37,837 nucleotides of DNA from the NCBI RefSeq assembly GCF_934230905.1, contig NZ_CAKQFJ010000019.1, forward strand, positions 1 through 37,837. The letters are read 5' to 3'. Shown here one piece after another: positions 16,145-23,281 of the stretch (positions are counted from its first letter, which is position 1; every line of letters begins with the position of its first letter). This DNA comes from an uncultured Veillonella sp. Its GTDB lineage: Bacteria > Bacillota > Negativicutes > Veillonellales > Veillonellaceae. The position numbers and the translations under genes are program-made. The notes beneath the pieces are model-generated. The model was not told where the DNA came from and did not search any database. It was given only the letters and a program-made list of their open reading frames with translations.

Positions 16145-19100
16145 CTAAATATCTGCTGCTTTACTAGCCCTACGAACACGTTTCCGAATTGGTTTCTTTC
16201 GCGGAGTAGTTACTGTTGTAGTGGAATGGCCTCCACCTTTGACTACTTCTGCCAATCTATCCCAATCTGGATGGATTGAATTCATACATGCTAGGTTATA
16301 GACCCGTAAGTCCAAAGGTTCATTACGAACCCCTGCCGTAGGTTCCCATATTTCATGGATAACGCCCTTACGTTTTACTTTCTTCTTGTGTTCTGAAATA
16401 ATCCCTTTGAAATACAACTCGTCGTACCCTCTAGTTCCTAGGAATTCTTCATCCAATGGAAAATGAAAGTACTTCGCGCCAGGCTCTTCGATAGCCAATC
16501 GGTTCATTACTTGTTGTTTCCCATCGTCTACACCTAGCATGACAAGCGGAATCTTACTTCCCGAAGCTTTACCAATCTTATAGTTCAAAGGTATGCCAGG
16601 TGTTCCGGCCGTACCTTTGATGGCAAATCGTTGTTTGCTGAAGTTCTTTTCACAGTATTCATATACTTTTGACGTGTAGTGACCGCCGGAGTCAATGAAA
16701 GCACGTGCAACTTTAAGGCCTGTACCGTTCTTAAATCGGTATACTTTATCAAGCACCGCATCAAGCGCATCCCATGTCGCTTTATTGTCAGGTTCCCCAA
16801 GGATAACTCCCTTACAGATACCCCAACATTCTTCACCATATCCCCAACCGGTGATTTCATACTCTAACCGATTATCTTGTGTATCGACGGCACCAGTTAG
16901 TAGCAACACACCATCTGGAAGGTCTGCACCATATTTCTCACGGCGCCTAATGAATTGTTGATAGTCTTCAAAGGCTCCTTGCTGTGCGTATGACTCACCG
17001 AAACGTGTATTCATGACTACCTTCTCACGCGTTGGGTCACCTTTAGCCTCTAACCATTCCCTCATGATGTCATTCCATGTTAACCATGGTGAAGTAAATC
17101 CATTTACAAAAAAACTGCGTATGCCATTATGTAACGCAGCCGGGTTTTTCGATATGTACTTTTGAGGAACTTTCCGCATTTCGTCTTCAGAAAATGTAGA
17201 TCCGCAATCAGGACACCGCCATTTCACATCACTAACTACTACAATCTTCCGACCTTTAGCGTCCTTATGTTCCTCTGTCTCACATTCCATCTCAGTATGT
17301 CGTATCAAATGATACTCACCACAATTAGGACACTCATGTTGCCACTCTTCTTGCGTACCTGTTTGATACTCTACATCGATTCGTGAGCTACCTTCATTCG
17401 TTGGTGTGGAGAATAACCCCATTACCCTGTTCCAGAACGTTGTCATACGTTTTGCAGCAAGGTCAACTGGGTCACCTTCTGTTCCGGCACTATCTGGGAA
17501 TCGGTCTACTTCGTCTGCAAGTAGCACACGCACAGGACGTGATGCCAATCCGGCCGGACTGTTTGCCCCACACATGATAAGACGGCCACCAGGGAAGAGT
17601 TTAGATAAGATTGTGTTCTTACCATCTCGTGTCTTGGCCCCGTCTTCTGATTTCGTTTCGTAAAATACTTGTGATAGTACTTTCGTATCGCGGATCATCG
17701 GAGAGATACGAGACTTTGAATAATCTTGAGCCAATTCGATAGTCGGTTGAATCATCATGACTGCACATGGGTCAAGATGAGCGTATCGCCCTAGTACATT
17801 ATTCATGATATCTGAATTATGAGTAAGAATAAGACTCCGGCCAGCTAAGAATAAATGTGTTGGACTATCAACTTCGATACATACTGTTTCGCGATTCTCT
17901 ACACGTTTAACAGAAATAATCCTACGTCGTTTAGATTCACTCTTTCTTGTAGAAATAGTTCTATTAATTAAGCGGTCTTGCTTACGTTTCAAAGCGAATA
18001 CAGGAGAATCTGCATATGCTACAAATGTAATCCGATACACTGTGCTAATATTTCCGGCTTTTCCATTTGTAGCTACTGCAAACTTCTTGTGCATTGTAGG
18101 CTTTAATCCTAATGAAGTTACGAGGTCGAATATATCATTTGCCAACTGTTTATTTTTTTGTGTTATCTCACAAATTCCCTTAGTTGAGCATGCTCCATCT
18201 GTATCCATAAGCCCTTGTAAGAGAGCCCATCTATCATCTACGGATGCCATCAAGTATGATGCTGGTATATGTTTATTACCAAGTACACCAAGAGATACTA
18301 ACTTATTCCGCATCGTATCCCATTGTTTTATAACTGGGTCTACTTTAATGTCTTTAATGCCTTTCCATTTAGATTTTAAAGCACTTTGGCGTGCACATTC
18401 TGCACATCTTCCAACACTATTTCTACCGGTGATACGCATGTCGTGTCCTCTACGACAAATATTTTCATCAAGCTCTAGAGGTTCAAGTTGCGTATTTAAA
18501 ATATTCGTAGATTTTTGGCGGATATTTACACGAACTCCATTTTTCTCAATCCTTTTGATAATCTCAATATCATTTACATGAGTTGTAATCTGAGCAGACA
18601 TACTGTTCCCATCACCTAGCCAAGCCCCTAATGTATAAGGGTCAACTAGTAATTGAATATCACTCCGGAAATCTAACGCTCTAGTAATAGGAATAGCATA
18701 TGTATTACGATTGCCCATTTTATAGGTTTGACTAATGGTATGCGTATCAACAATCATACCTTGTTTTTTATCAGTATCTACACTCCAATCATGTTTTTCA
18801 TCTGCAACAATAACCGCTCCATCTGAAAACTTAACTTCATAGCAAGGTCTGTTATTCCATACTTCACTAACTGCTAAAATACGCACAGGCTTACCGTTTT
18901 CATCAAATACTTGATCATTAGTGGTTAAGTCTCCCATGCGTTTCCATCCTGTGGTTGTCATAATTGGTGTTTCTACATCAAGAGCCTTCCCGACCTGTGA
19001 CGCTGACTTAACCACTACCCGATTGATACCAGGTTGCGTGAAAGCATCCATAATATCCTTTTGATATGGCGCTCTACTTGTTTTCCATCGCCCTGGTTCC

Positions 19101-19219
19101 GCTGAAAGGCCTTGTGATAGCATGCGATAATCGTCAGCCCATTGGCTAACACTGGTTTTTGGTAGTGGTTTCAGCCCCATTTTAGAGACATATTGCCACA
19201 ATTCTTTTGCCGTTTTCAT
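16145..19219 (-). CDS. Large terminase subunit (GpA family), interrupted by an in-frame intein
   Basis: A 1024-residue precursor; without the 390-residue intein the terminase would be 634 residues, close to lambda gpA. It pumps DNA into proheads and cuts at cos. The N-terminal part has WADDYRMLSQGLSAEPGRWKT...PYQKDIMDAF, typical of the family. The Walker A segment KSASQVGK(78) continues after the intein with SDIMNNVLGRY. Walker B is LLADEVDR (about 566-573). A zinc pair CPNC (630-633) and CPDC (669-672) is normal for gpA. The nuclease domain includes GAVDTQDNRLEYEITGWG. ATG at 19219 follows GGAGGTGATAGC. Confidence 0.95.
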   Translation of the reverse strand: MKTAKELWQYVSKMGLKPLPKTSVSQWADDYRMLSQGLSAEPGRWKTSRAPYQKDIMDAFTQPGINRVVVKSASQVGKALDVETPIMTTTGWKRMGDLTTNDQVFDENGKPVRILAVSEVWNNRPCYEVKFSDGAVIVADEKHDWSVDTDKKQGMIVDTHTISQTYKMGNRNTYAIPITRALDFRSDIQLLVDPYTLGAWLGDGNSMSAQITTHVNDIEIIKRIEKNGVRVNIRQKSTNILNTQLEPLELDENICRRGHDMRITGRNSVGRCAECARQSALKSKWKGIKDIKVDPVIKQWDTMRNKLVSLGVLGNKHIPASYLMASVDDRWALLQGLMDTDGACSTKGICEITQKNKQLANDIFDLVTSLGLKPTMHKKFAVATNGKAGNISTVYRITFVAYADSPVFALKRKQDRLINRTISTRKSESKRRRIISVKRVENRETVCIEVDSPTHLFLAGRSLILTHNSDIMNNVLGRYAHLDPCAVMMIQPTIELAQDYSKSRISPMIRDTKVLSQVFYETKSEDGAKTRDGKNTILSKLFPGGRLIMCGANSPAGLASRPVRVLLADEVDRFPDSAGTEGDPVDLAAKRMTTFWNRVMGLFSTPTNEGSSRIDVEYQTGTQEEWQHECPNCGEYHLIRHTEMECETEEHKDAKGRKIVVVSDVKWRCPDCGSTFSEDEMRKVPQKYISKNPAALHNGIRSFFVNGFTSPWLTWNDIMREWLEAKGDPTREKVVMNTRFGESYAQQGAFEDYQQFIRRREKYGADLPDGVLLLTGAVDTQDNRLEYEITGWGYGEECWGICKGVILGEPDNKATWDALDAVLDKVYRFKNGTGLKVARAFIDSGGHYTSKVYEYCEKNFSKQRFAIKGTAGTPGIPLNYKIGKASGSKIPLVMLGVDDGKQQVMNRLAIEEPGAKYFHFPLDEEFLGTRGYDELYFKGIISEHKKKVKRKGVIHEIWEPTAGVRNEPLDLRVYNLACMNSIHPDWDRLAEVVKGGGHSTTTVTTPRKKPIRKRVRRASKAADI
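17816..18985 (-). other. Intein with LAGLIDADG endonuclease, class 3 type, in the Walker A motif
   Basis: Residues 79-468 of the terminase precursor. It starts ALDVETPIMTTTGWKRMGDL (block A, Ala in place of Cys1), has His65 and Trp67 in block B (ADEKHDWSV), two dodecapeptide motifs (LGAWLGDG about 119-126 and LQGLMDTDG about 256-264), Cys369 in block F (ETVCIEVDSPTHLFL), and ends LTHN before Ser. Trp, Cys and Thr at these places are the class 3 signature, in which the block F Cys makes the first attack. A Cys3His/Cys2-type cluster (C177, H181, C194, C197) lies in the endonuclease part. The insertion point is GK|S. Confidence 0.92.
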
Positions 19220-19240
19220 GCTATCACCTCCTTTTTTGCA

Positions 19241-19636
19241 TTAAAAAAGCGCACCCATTTGTACGCTTAACCTTGTACCGTTTATAGATGTAAACATCAT
19301 AGCTATTAATGCCTGAGTTTCGACATCCGTATGGCACACTACCTCCATATGTTTTATGTCATGTGCTGATATATTTAGTCCTTGTCTATATTTATATAAG
19401 AATTCAGGCATTGCCTTTTCTATCATCAAATACAAATAAAACGGAATTACATTTCTTGGCTTAATCACCACATATTTAGCATCAACTTGTTGTGATGTAT
19501 CTAAATATAACAATTCCCCTTTGCTTGCAGATACTTGCAAGCAAATACAACCTTCCGGATACATTTGATTCTTTTTAGGACGCCCCAGTATATCAGCAAC
19601 TTCCGTAATTTTAAATTTCTTGTAATTTCTTAACAT
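19241..19636 (-). CDS. Minimal HsdS-like specificity subunit
   Basis: A 131-residue protein resembling the target recognition domain of type I specificity subunits: CICLQVSASKGELLYLDTSQQVDAKYVVIKPRNVIPFYLYLMIEKAMPEFLYKYRQGLNISAHDIKHMEVVCH, where ‘G~~~~~~~~i~~~~v~~P’ is typical. It lacks the long conserved spacer helices and a second recognition domain, so it is far shorter than normal HsdS (about 400 residues). It may act as a dimer with the methylase. It overlaps the methylase stop (TAATG) and is part of the late operon. Confidence 0.72.
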   Translation of the reverse strand: MLRNYKKFKITEVADILGRPKKNQMYPEGCICLQVSASKGELLYLDTSQQVDAKYVVIKPRNVIPFYLYLMIEKAMPEFLYKYRQGLNISAHDIKHMEVVCHTDVETQALIAMMFTSINGTRLSVQMGALF

Positions 19637-20946
19637 TACACAAACATCTTTTGAAGTAGATACTTCTTAACATCTTCTATTTTTTTTATCACAGCTTCTT
19701 GCTCCTCAATTGTACAAGCACTTTCAGAAGATATCAAAAACTCTGTAAATTCTTTTACAAATTCATCATGCTCTTTCTTTGCATCAGGATCCGTACAAAC
19801 TAATTGCTTTAACATCTCCGCAATTTCTAATCCCAAAGTACGACTTTCTCGATTAATTTCGTTAAGTTCTTTAGCAAGTTGTACCGCATCTGGTATTTCT
19901 TCAGGCTCAAAGCTATCAATATATCTAGGTATATTCAAGTTATAATCGTTTTCTTCTATTTCAGAAATACCAACTTTCCTTGAATACTTGTCAATATCAG
20001 AACGATTGTTATAAGTATCAATGACTTTTAACACCTGTTCTGATGTCATTATATTTTTATTTTTATGCTTAACAAAATCTTTCTGTGCATCGATAAATAA
20101 TACGTCTTTGTTAGCTCGATTTTTCTTAAATACCAATATGCATACAGGTATTCCAGTATTAGTAAACAGATTAGAAGGTAGTCCTATAACCGCATCAAGC
20201 AAATTGTTTTTAATCAAATTTTTACGAATATCACCTTCAGCTTGCCCGCGGAATAAGACACCATGCGGTAAAATAAATACTGCTGTCCCATTATTTTTAA
20301 GAGAATAAATACCATCTAAAATAAAAGCATAATCTGCTTTACTTTTTGGCGCTAATTTATACCCATTAAAACGTTCATCATTAACAGGCACCCACGATAG
20401 ACTATATGGAGGATTGCTAATAATTGTATCAGCCGAATATGTACTTTCATCTATACATACTTCTTTGATAATCTGCGGCGATTGATTACTAATCTCCACC
20501 TTATATTTCGCTATATTTTCTTGAGTTAGTACATTTCGTTCTATTACAACAGCAGGTACTCTGTTCATTACCAAATTAAACAGTAAAAAACATATCGCAT
20601 TTTTAGAATATTCCTCAAGCTGTAATACTACATCTGGATTATTCTTATACTTAGCTAACGAAAGGCCACCTATACCAGCACATACATCTCTTACGCATCC
20701 ATTAGTGGATATACCTGCTACGATATCCATAACACTTTGAGGTGTATAGTCTTGCATATAGTTCTTTCTATCTGCTGCTTTTTCTTCAAATTCCTGTAAT
20801 AATCCCGAATACGAATAACAACCACTCATATTCGCGATTAATCTTTCCAGTTTATTATGATCAAGCAACACATCCATTAATACACCTGGTATTTCATGAA
20901 GCTCACGAACAGATAAGGCTTTCATCATGCAATCTAATATTGTCAT
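19636..20946 (-). CDS. Type I-like N6-adenine DNA methylase (HsdM-like)
   Basis: A 436-residue methylase. It has RKNYMQDYTPQSVMDIVAGI (‘~g~~~TP~~va~~ma’), motif I VRDVCAGIGGLSLAKY, and motif IV ISNPPYSLSW, followed by DYAFILDGIYSLKNNGTAVFILPHGVLFRGQAEGDIRKNLI, a strong HsdM block. The N-terminal helical domain is shorter than in full HsdM. It lies between small and large terminase genes, its ATG overlapping the small terminase stop. No restriction subunit is present, so it would protect phage DNA or mark it. Target sequence cannot be read from the sequence. Confidence 0.9.
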   Translation of the reverse strand: MTILDCMMKALSVRELHEIPGVLMDVLLDHNKLERLIANMSGCYSYSGLLQEFEEKAADRKNYMQDYTPQSVMDIVAGISTNGCVRDVCAGIGGLSLAKYKNNPDVVLQLEEYSKNAICFLLFNLVMNRVPAVVIERNVLTQENIAKYKVEISNQSPQIIKEVCIDESTYSADTIISNPPYSLSWVPVNDERFNGYKLAPKSKADYAFILDGIYSLKNNGTAVFILPHGVLFRGQAEGDIRKNLIKNNLLDAVIGLPSNLFTNTGIPVCILVFKKNRANKDVLFIDAQKDFVKHKNKNIMTSEQVLKVIDTYNNRSDIDKYSRKVGISEIEENDYNLNIPRYIDSFEPEEIPDAVQLAKELNEINRESRTLGLEIAEMLKQLVCTDPDAKKEHDEFVKEFTEFLISSESACTIEEQEAVIKKIEDVKKYLLQKMFV

Positions 20947-21473
20947 TTTTGAACTTCCTCCTCATCTGTATCATCACTATCCATGAATAATGACGGCGTA
21001 TATTCACTTAATTCGGATAATTTATCTTCAATTTCTTGCGTTAACAGGTTATATGCTTCCTCTTTTGTTACGTTCTGTAATTGTGGCGCCAGTTTTGTTG
21101 GCAATCCTAACAACTGAGTACGCAAATTTACAAGCATTTCTGTCATTACCTGTTCCACCGTATCTGCTGAGTACACCTCACCGTTCATTTTGGCCAGTTT
21201 CAACTCAGCAATCTTGCGTTTTGCGCGTTCATTCTTAGCCTTTTCAACCTCGAATACCGCATCATCGGAACTGCTTACCTCTTCGACAGAGGATTGGCCC
21301 TTATATTTGACATAATTGATAACGGATTTGATAACCAAAATTTGATTTTTTTCATCCGTCGCTAAAACCCCTTCTTGAAGCAGTTGCGAAACACGTTGAC
21401 GCGAGAGTCCAAGTGCTTTTGCCAGGTTCGACTGCGAGGCCGTTGCTGTTTTCAAATCATCTGTAATTTTCAC
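20943..21473 (-). CDS. Small terminase subunit (Nu1-like)
   Basis: A 176-residue protein with an N-terminal winged helix-turn-helix (TASQSNLAKALGLSRQRVSQLLQEGVLA), then helices (EVEKAKNERAKRKIAELKLAKMNGEVYSADTVEQVMTEMLVNLRTQLLGLPTKLAPQLQNVTKEEAYNLLTQEIEDKLSELSE), the ‘r~~ka~l~~~kl~~~rGelv’ and ‘l~~lp~~la~~l’ features of phage Nu1-type subunits. GTG at 21473 follows AAAGGAGG. It recognises the packaging site; a GC-rich dyad lies just upstream. The two-gene methylase insert separates it from the large subunit. Confidence 0.88.
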   Translation of the reverse strand: MKITDDLKTATASQSNLAKALGLSRQRVSQLLQEGVLATDEKNQILVIKSVINYVKYKGQSSVEEVSSSDDAVFEVEKAKNERAKRKIAELKLAKMNGEVYSADTVEQVMTEMLVNLRTQLLGLPTKLAPQLQNVTKEEAYNLLTQEIEDKLSELSEYTPSLFMDSDDTDEEEVQK

Positions 21474-21546
21474 TTATCAATCAGCCTCCTTTCATTACCT
21501 GTATCACTAGCAAGAACATAAAAAAATTAAAATCTAGGCAATTTTT

Positions 21547-21592
21547 GGGGTCTCGGCCACCGCAAGGCATCAGCCTTGGCCAGAAGGACCCA
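21547..21592. other. Candidate cos packaging site: GC-rich nested dyad
   Basis: A GC-rich block in an AT-rich gap of 164 bases directly upstream of the small terminase. The inner stem CAAGGC-ATCA-GCCTTG is perfect, with GGCC copies on both sides, and outer GGGTC/GACCC arms. In lambda, cos lies just before Nu1, so position and symmetry suggest the DNA-cutting site. It could instead be an RNA structure of the late transcript. Confidence 0.4.
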
Positions 21593-21637
21593 TAAAAAAT
21601 CATCTAATTTTAAAATAATATATTTAATATTTAAAAT

Positions 21638-21850
21638 TTATTTTTTATTTTTATGGTGAGACAGACGGCGCTCATCCTCATGGCGGTGCCGTGCCTCATC
21701 CCTATCCACATGTCTCATCATATGGTGTGCATGCGAACATGAACGGCAATAACCATTAGCTTTTATTACTATTTTGTTAGCGCCACACATTCCATGATGA
21801 TTATCTAAGCATGCAGTCTTATTGCATCTTACATTAGGCATACCGTTCAC
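21638..21850 (-). CDS. Small Cys/His-rich protein (putative zinc binder)
   Basis: A 70-residue protein with five Cys in the first half (VRCNKTACLDNHHGMCGANKIVIKANGYCRSC) and many His and Arg in the C-terminal half (HAHHMMRHVDRDEARHRHEDERRLSHH). The Cys spacing C-x4-C-x6-C...C-x2-C suggests a zinc-binding fold. The N-terminal half resembles the small protein at 22942-23130 (C-x3/4-C-LxN-x-x-G-x-C-x-AN-x-I), so the two may be diverged copies. It lies just upstream of the candidate cos and small terminase. Function is unknown. Confidence 0.65.
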   Translation of the reverse strand: MNGMPNVRCNKTACLDNHHGMCGANKIVIKANGYCRSCSHAHHMMRHVDRDEARHRHEDERRLSHHKNKK

Positions 21851-21861
21851 ATCCTTTCATC

Positions 21862-21978
21862 GCCTACTCAATACACACAACTCACAAGGTATAAGTGTAT
21901 CTTAAGGTTGTGTAGTTATATATCAAAAGAAAATCAAACATGAATCATTGATTGGTGAGTTGTGTGTATTCAATAGGC
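21862..21978. repeat. Long inverted repeat, 24-base arms
   Basis: Arms at 21862-21885 and 21955-21978 match at 22 of 24 positions when one is reverse-complemented, separated by 69 bases that hold no gene. Transcribed in either direction it could form a long hairpin. It lies between the terminator at 22006-22060 and the small Cys/His-rich gene. It may be regulatory RNA structure or a protein site. Confidence 0.75.
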
Positions 21979-22005
21979 ACCAGGGGTGGTGGTATATCAT
22001 GTGTA

Positions 22006-22060
22006 CAAAACAAAAGGCTCGTATAACTGAATGGTTACACGAGCCTAATATTTTGTTTTG
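22006..22060. terminator. Strong bidirectional terminator
   Basis: The stem GGCTCGTATAAC (22016-22027) pairs with GTTACACGAGCC (22034-22045), 11 of 12 positions, with a TGAATG loop. Outer arms CAAAACAAAA and TTTTGTTTTG give T-rich tails on both strands. It ends the transcript of the 155-residue regulator-like gene. Confidence 0.85.
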
Positions 22061-22099
22061 AGTGATTTGGTGAATGATTGCTCAATGACAATTTTCACA

Positions 22100-22163
22100 T
22101 ATATATAATATCACATATCTAAATACCAGTTTGGTACTATTTGGAACAGTTTGGTACTATTTG
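22100..22163 (-). promoter_or_regulatory. 17-bp direct repeat with 20-bp period, possible activator site
   Basis: CAGTTTGGTACTATTTG occurs at 22127-22143 and 22147-22163, so the copies start 20 bases, two helical turns, apart. They span the stop codon of the gene at 22137-22604, in different reading frames, so coding does not explain them. Just to the left on the minus strand is a TATTATATATA stretch that could be a -10 with no good -35, as expected for an activator-dependent promoter. Confidence 0.45.
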
Positions 22164-22604
22164 TGTCAATTCTTGACCTAATTCAATTAATGCTTCCTTT
22201 TTATATGACTGTACCTGTGTTTTACTATACCCTATAAATGATACCACACCTTTAAATGACATACCATTAACATATTCTTGCATCAATGCTATCTTCCCCT
22301 CAACACATCGTAAGCACTCAATATGTTTTCTTGCCTCTTCGCGTAACTGAATCAATGCATTCGTTTTCTCAAGGCATTTAGATTCGCTTTCTAACATCTT
22401 AGCTATACTAGCTTCTAATCCTTCTTTAATACCGCCGCCTGATACACGATCCTTACTATAATCTATTGCACTTAGCGAAGTGATATCACTTCTTAATCGT
22501 TGTAATTCTCTTTTAGCTGATTGTATTTCTAAGGTGCATGATTTTATTGGCTTTAAATATTCAATAGCATTTCTTATATATTTCTTTTCTTGTTCTTTAT
22601 CCAT
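22137..22604 (-). CDS. Putative phage transcriptional regulator (sigma/DUF1492-like)
   Basis: A 155-residue protein. It begins with a charged helical region (YIRNAIEYLKPIKSCTLEIQSAKRELQRLRSDI) with ‘RVSGGGIKEGLEASIAKMLESESKCLEKTNALIQLREEARKHIECL’, and ends with a helix-turn-helix like sigma region 4 (ALMQEYVNGMSFKGVVSFIGYSKTQVQSYKKEALIELGQEL). This is the layout of small phage regulators found before terminase genes in Firmicute prophages (DUF1492 / ArpU-like). It may act on late transcription, with the direct repeats at its own 3' end as a candidate site. Confidence 0.72.
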   Translation of the reverse strand: MDKEQEKKYIRNAIEYLKPIKSCTLEIQSAKRELQRLRSDITSLSAIDYSKDRVSGGGIKEGLEASIAKMLESESKCLEKTNALIQLREEARKHIECLRCVEGKIALMQEYVNGMSFKGVVSFIGYSKTQVQSYKKEALIELGQELTQIVPNCSK

Positions 22605-22642
22605 GTATCCGCATCACCTCCCGTTACAAATTAATCACCCTT

Positions 22643-22942
22643 TTATATGTCATATCCCATTGCTTTACGATTTATTACATATATTGTTTCCGCATCAGTA
22701 TGTTCTCTTTTAGCTATAATTTTTAAACAGGTTTCTTTGTTAGGCATGTTTCCTGCATGTGTATTTACATGACATTGACTGCATAATTGAATTAGATTTT
22801 CTCTAATATCTCCACCACCACTACCACGAGAAAATACATGATGTGGCTCTATATTACATAGTCTGCCACAGTATTCACAATGGTTTGTTCTAATTGTTTT
22901 AATCATTTTTTTATCAATGATTCTCTTATGTTTAATCGCCAT
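22643..22942 (-). CDS. HNH endonuclease
   Basis: A 99-residue protein. It has a zinc and nuclease core HCEYCGRLCNIEPHHVFSRGSGGGDIRENLIQLCSQCHVNTHAG: CxxC, the HH of the HNH motif, the central Asn of ‘ENLIQLC’, CxxCH and the final His. It is a stand-alone HNH enzyme near the terminase genes; such phage HNH proteins assist terminase cutting at cos or act as homing or recombination nucleases (NinG type). It overlaps the upstream small gene by one base. Confidence 0.9.
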   Translation of the reverse strand: MAIKHKRIIDKKMIKTIRTNHCEYCGRLCNIEPHHVFSRGSGGGDIRENLIQLCSQCHVNTHAGNMPNKETCLKIIAKREHTDAETIYVINRKAMGYDI

Positions 22943-23130
22943 TATTTCAGCACTCCTTTGTTTTGCTTATATTTACCGCTCTCCTTATGAACCTTTGCGG
23001 TTTTTGTCTTTACTAACGAATGTGATGGTGCATACGATTTACACATATGGTCTATATGAATTCCATTGGCCTTACACCAACCTTTTACATTATTGAGGCA
23101 TCGCCTCTTTTCACAATACACATCTGTCAA
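22942..23130 (-). CDS. Small Cys-rich protein (putative zinc binder), first gene of late operon
   Basis: A 62-residue protein starting at TTG 23130, with GAGAGGTG 8 bases upstream. The sequence begins DVYCEKRRCLNNVKGWCKANGIHIDHMCKSY, four Cys in a C-x4-C-x6-C...C layout like the protein at 21638-21850, then a basic tail rich in Lys. I recognise no family with certainty; such small Cys-rich proteins are frequent in Firmicute prophages. It would be the first protein translated from the leader that starts near 23600. Confidence 0.6.
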   Translation of the reverse strand: MTDVYCEKRRCLNNVKGWCKANGIHIDHMCKSYAPSHSLVKTKTAKVHKESGKYKQNKGVLK

Positions 23131-23217
23131 TCGTATTCACCTCTCTTTCAATTACTTATAGTTATATTAATCGCTATATTATGCCTAATTGGAATATCTA
23201 TACTATATTTAGATACA

Positions 23218-23257
23218 AAGTTATCCACAATACAACATAGTGTACTGTGGATAACTT
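23218..23257. repeat. Perfect 12-bp inverted repeat containing two DnaA-box sequences
   Basis: AAGTTATCCACA (23218-23229) and its exact reverse complement TGTGGATAACTT (23246-23257) are 16 bases apart. Each arm contains TTATCCACA, the consensus DnaA box, in opposite orientation. An AT-rich run lies immediately to the left. It could be a DnaA-binding site, or a hairpin in the late leader RNA. Confidence 0.6.
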
Positions 23258-23281
23258 CTCATTTGACTTTCAGTTTTGTAA

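Noticed and set aside
16145..19219. Two separate terminase genes with an unrelated gene inserted
   Set aside because: The frame is continuous over 1024 codons, and the insert has intein ends (block A, block F, final His-Asn-Ser), so it is one gene with an intein and not an insertion of an independent endonuclease gene.
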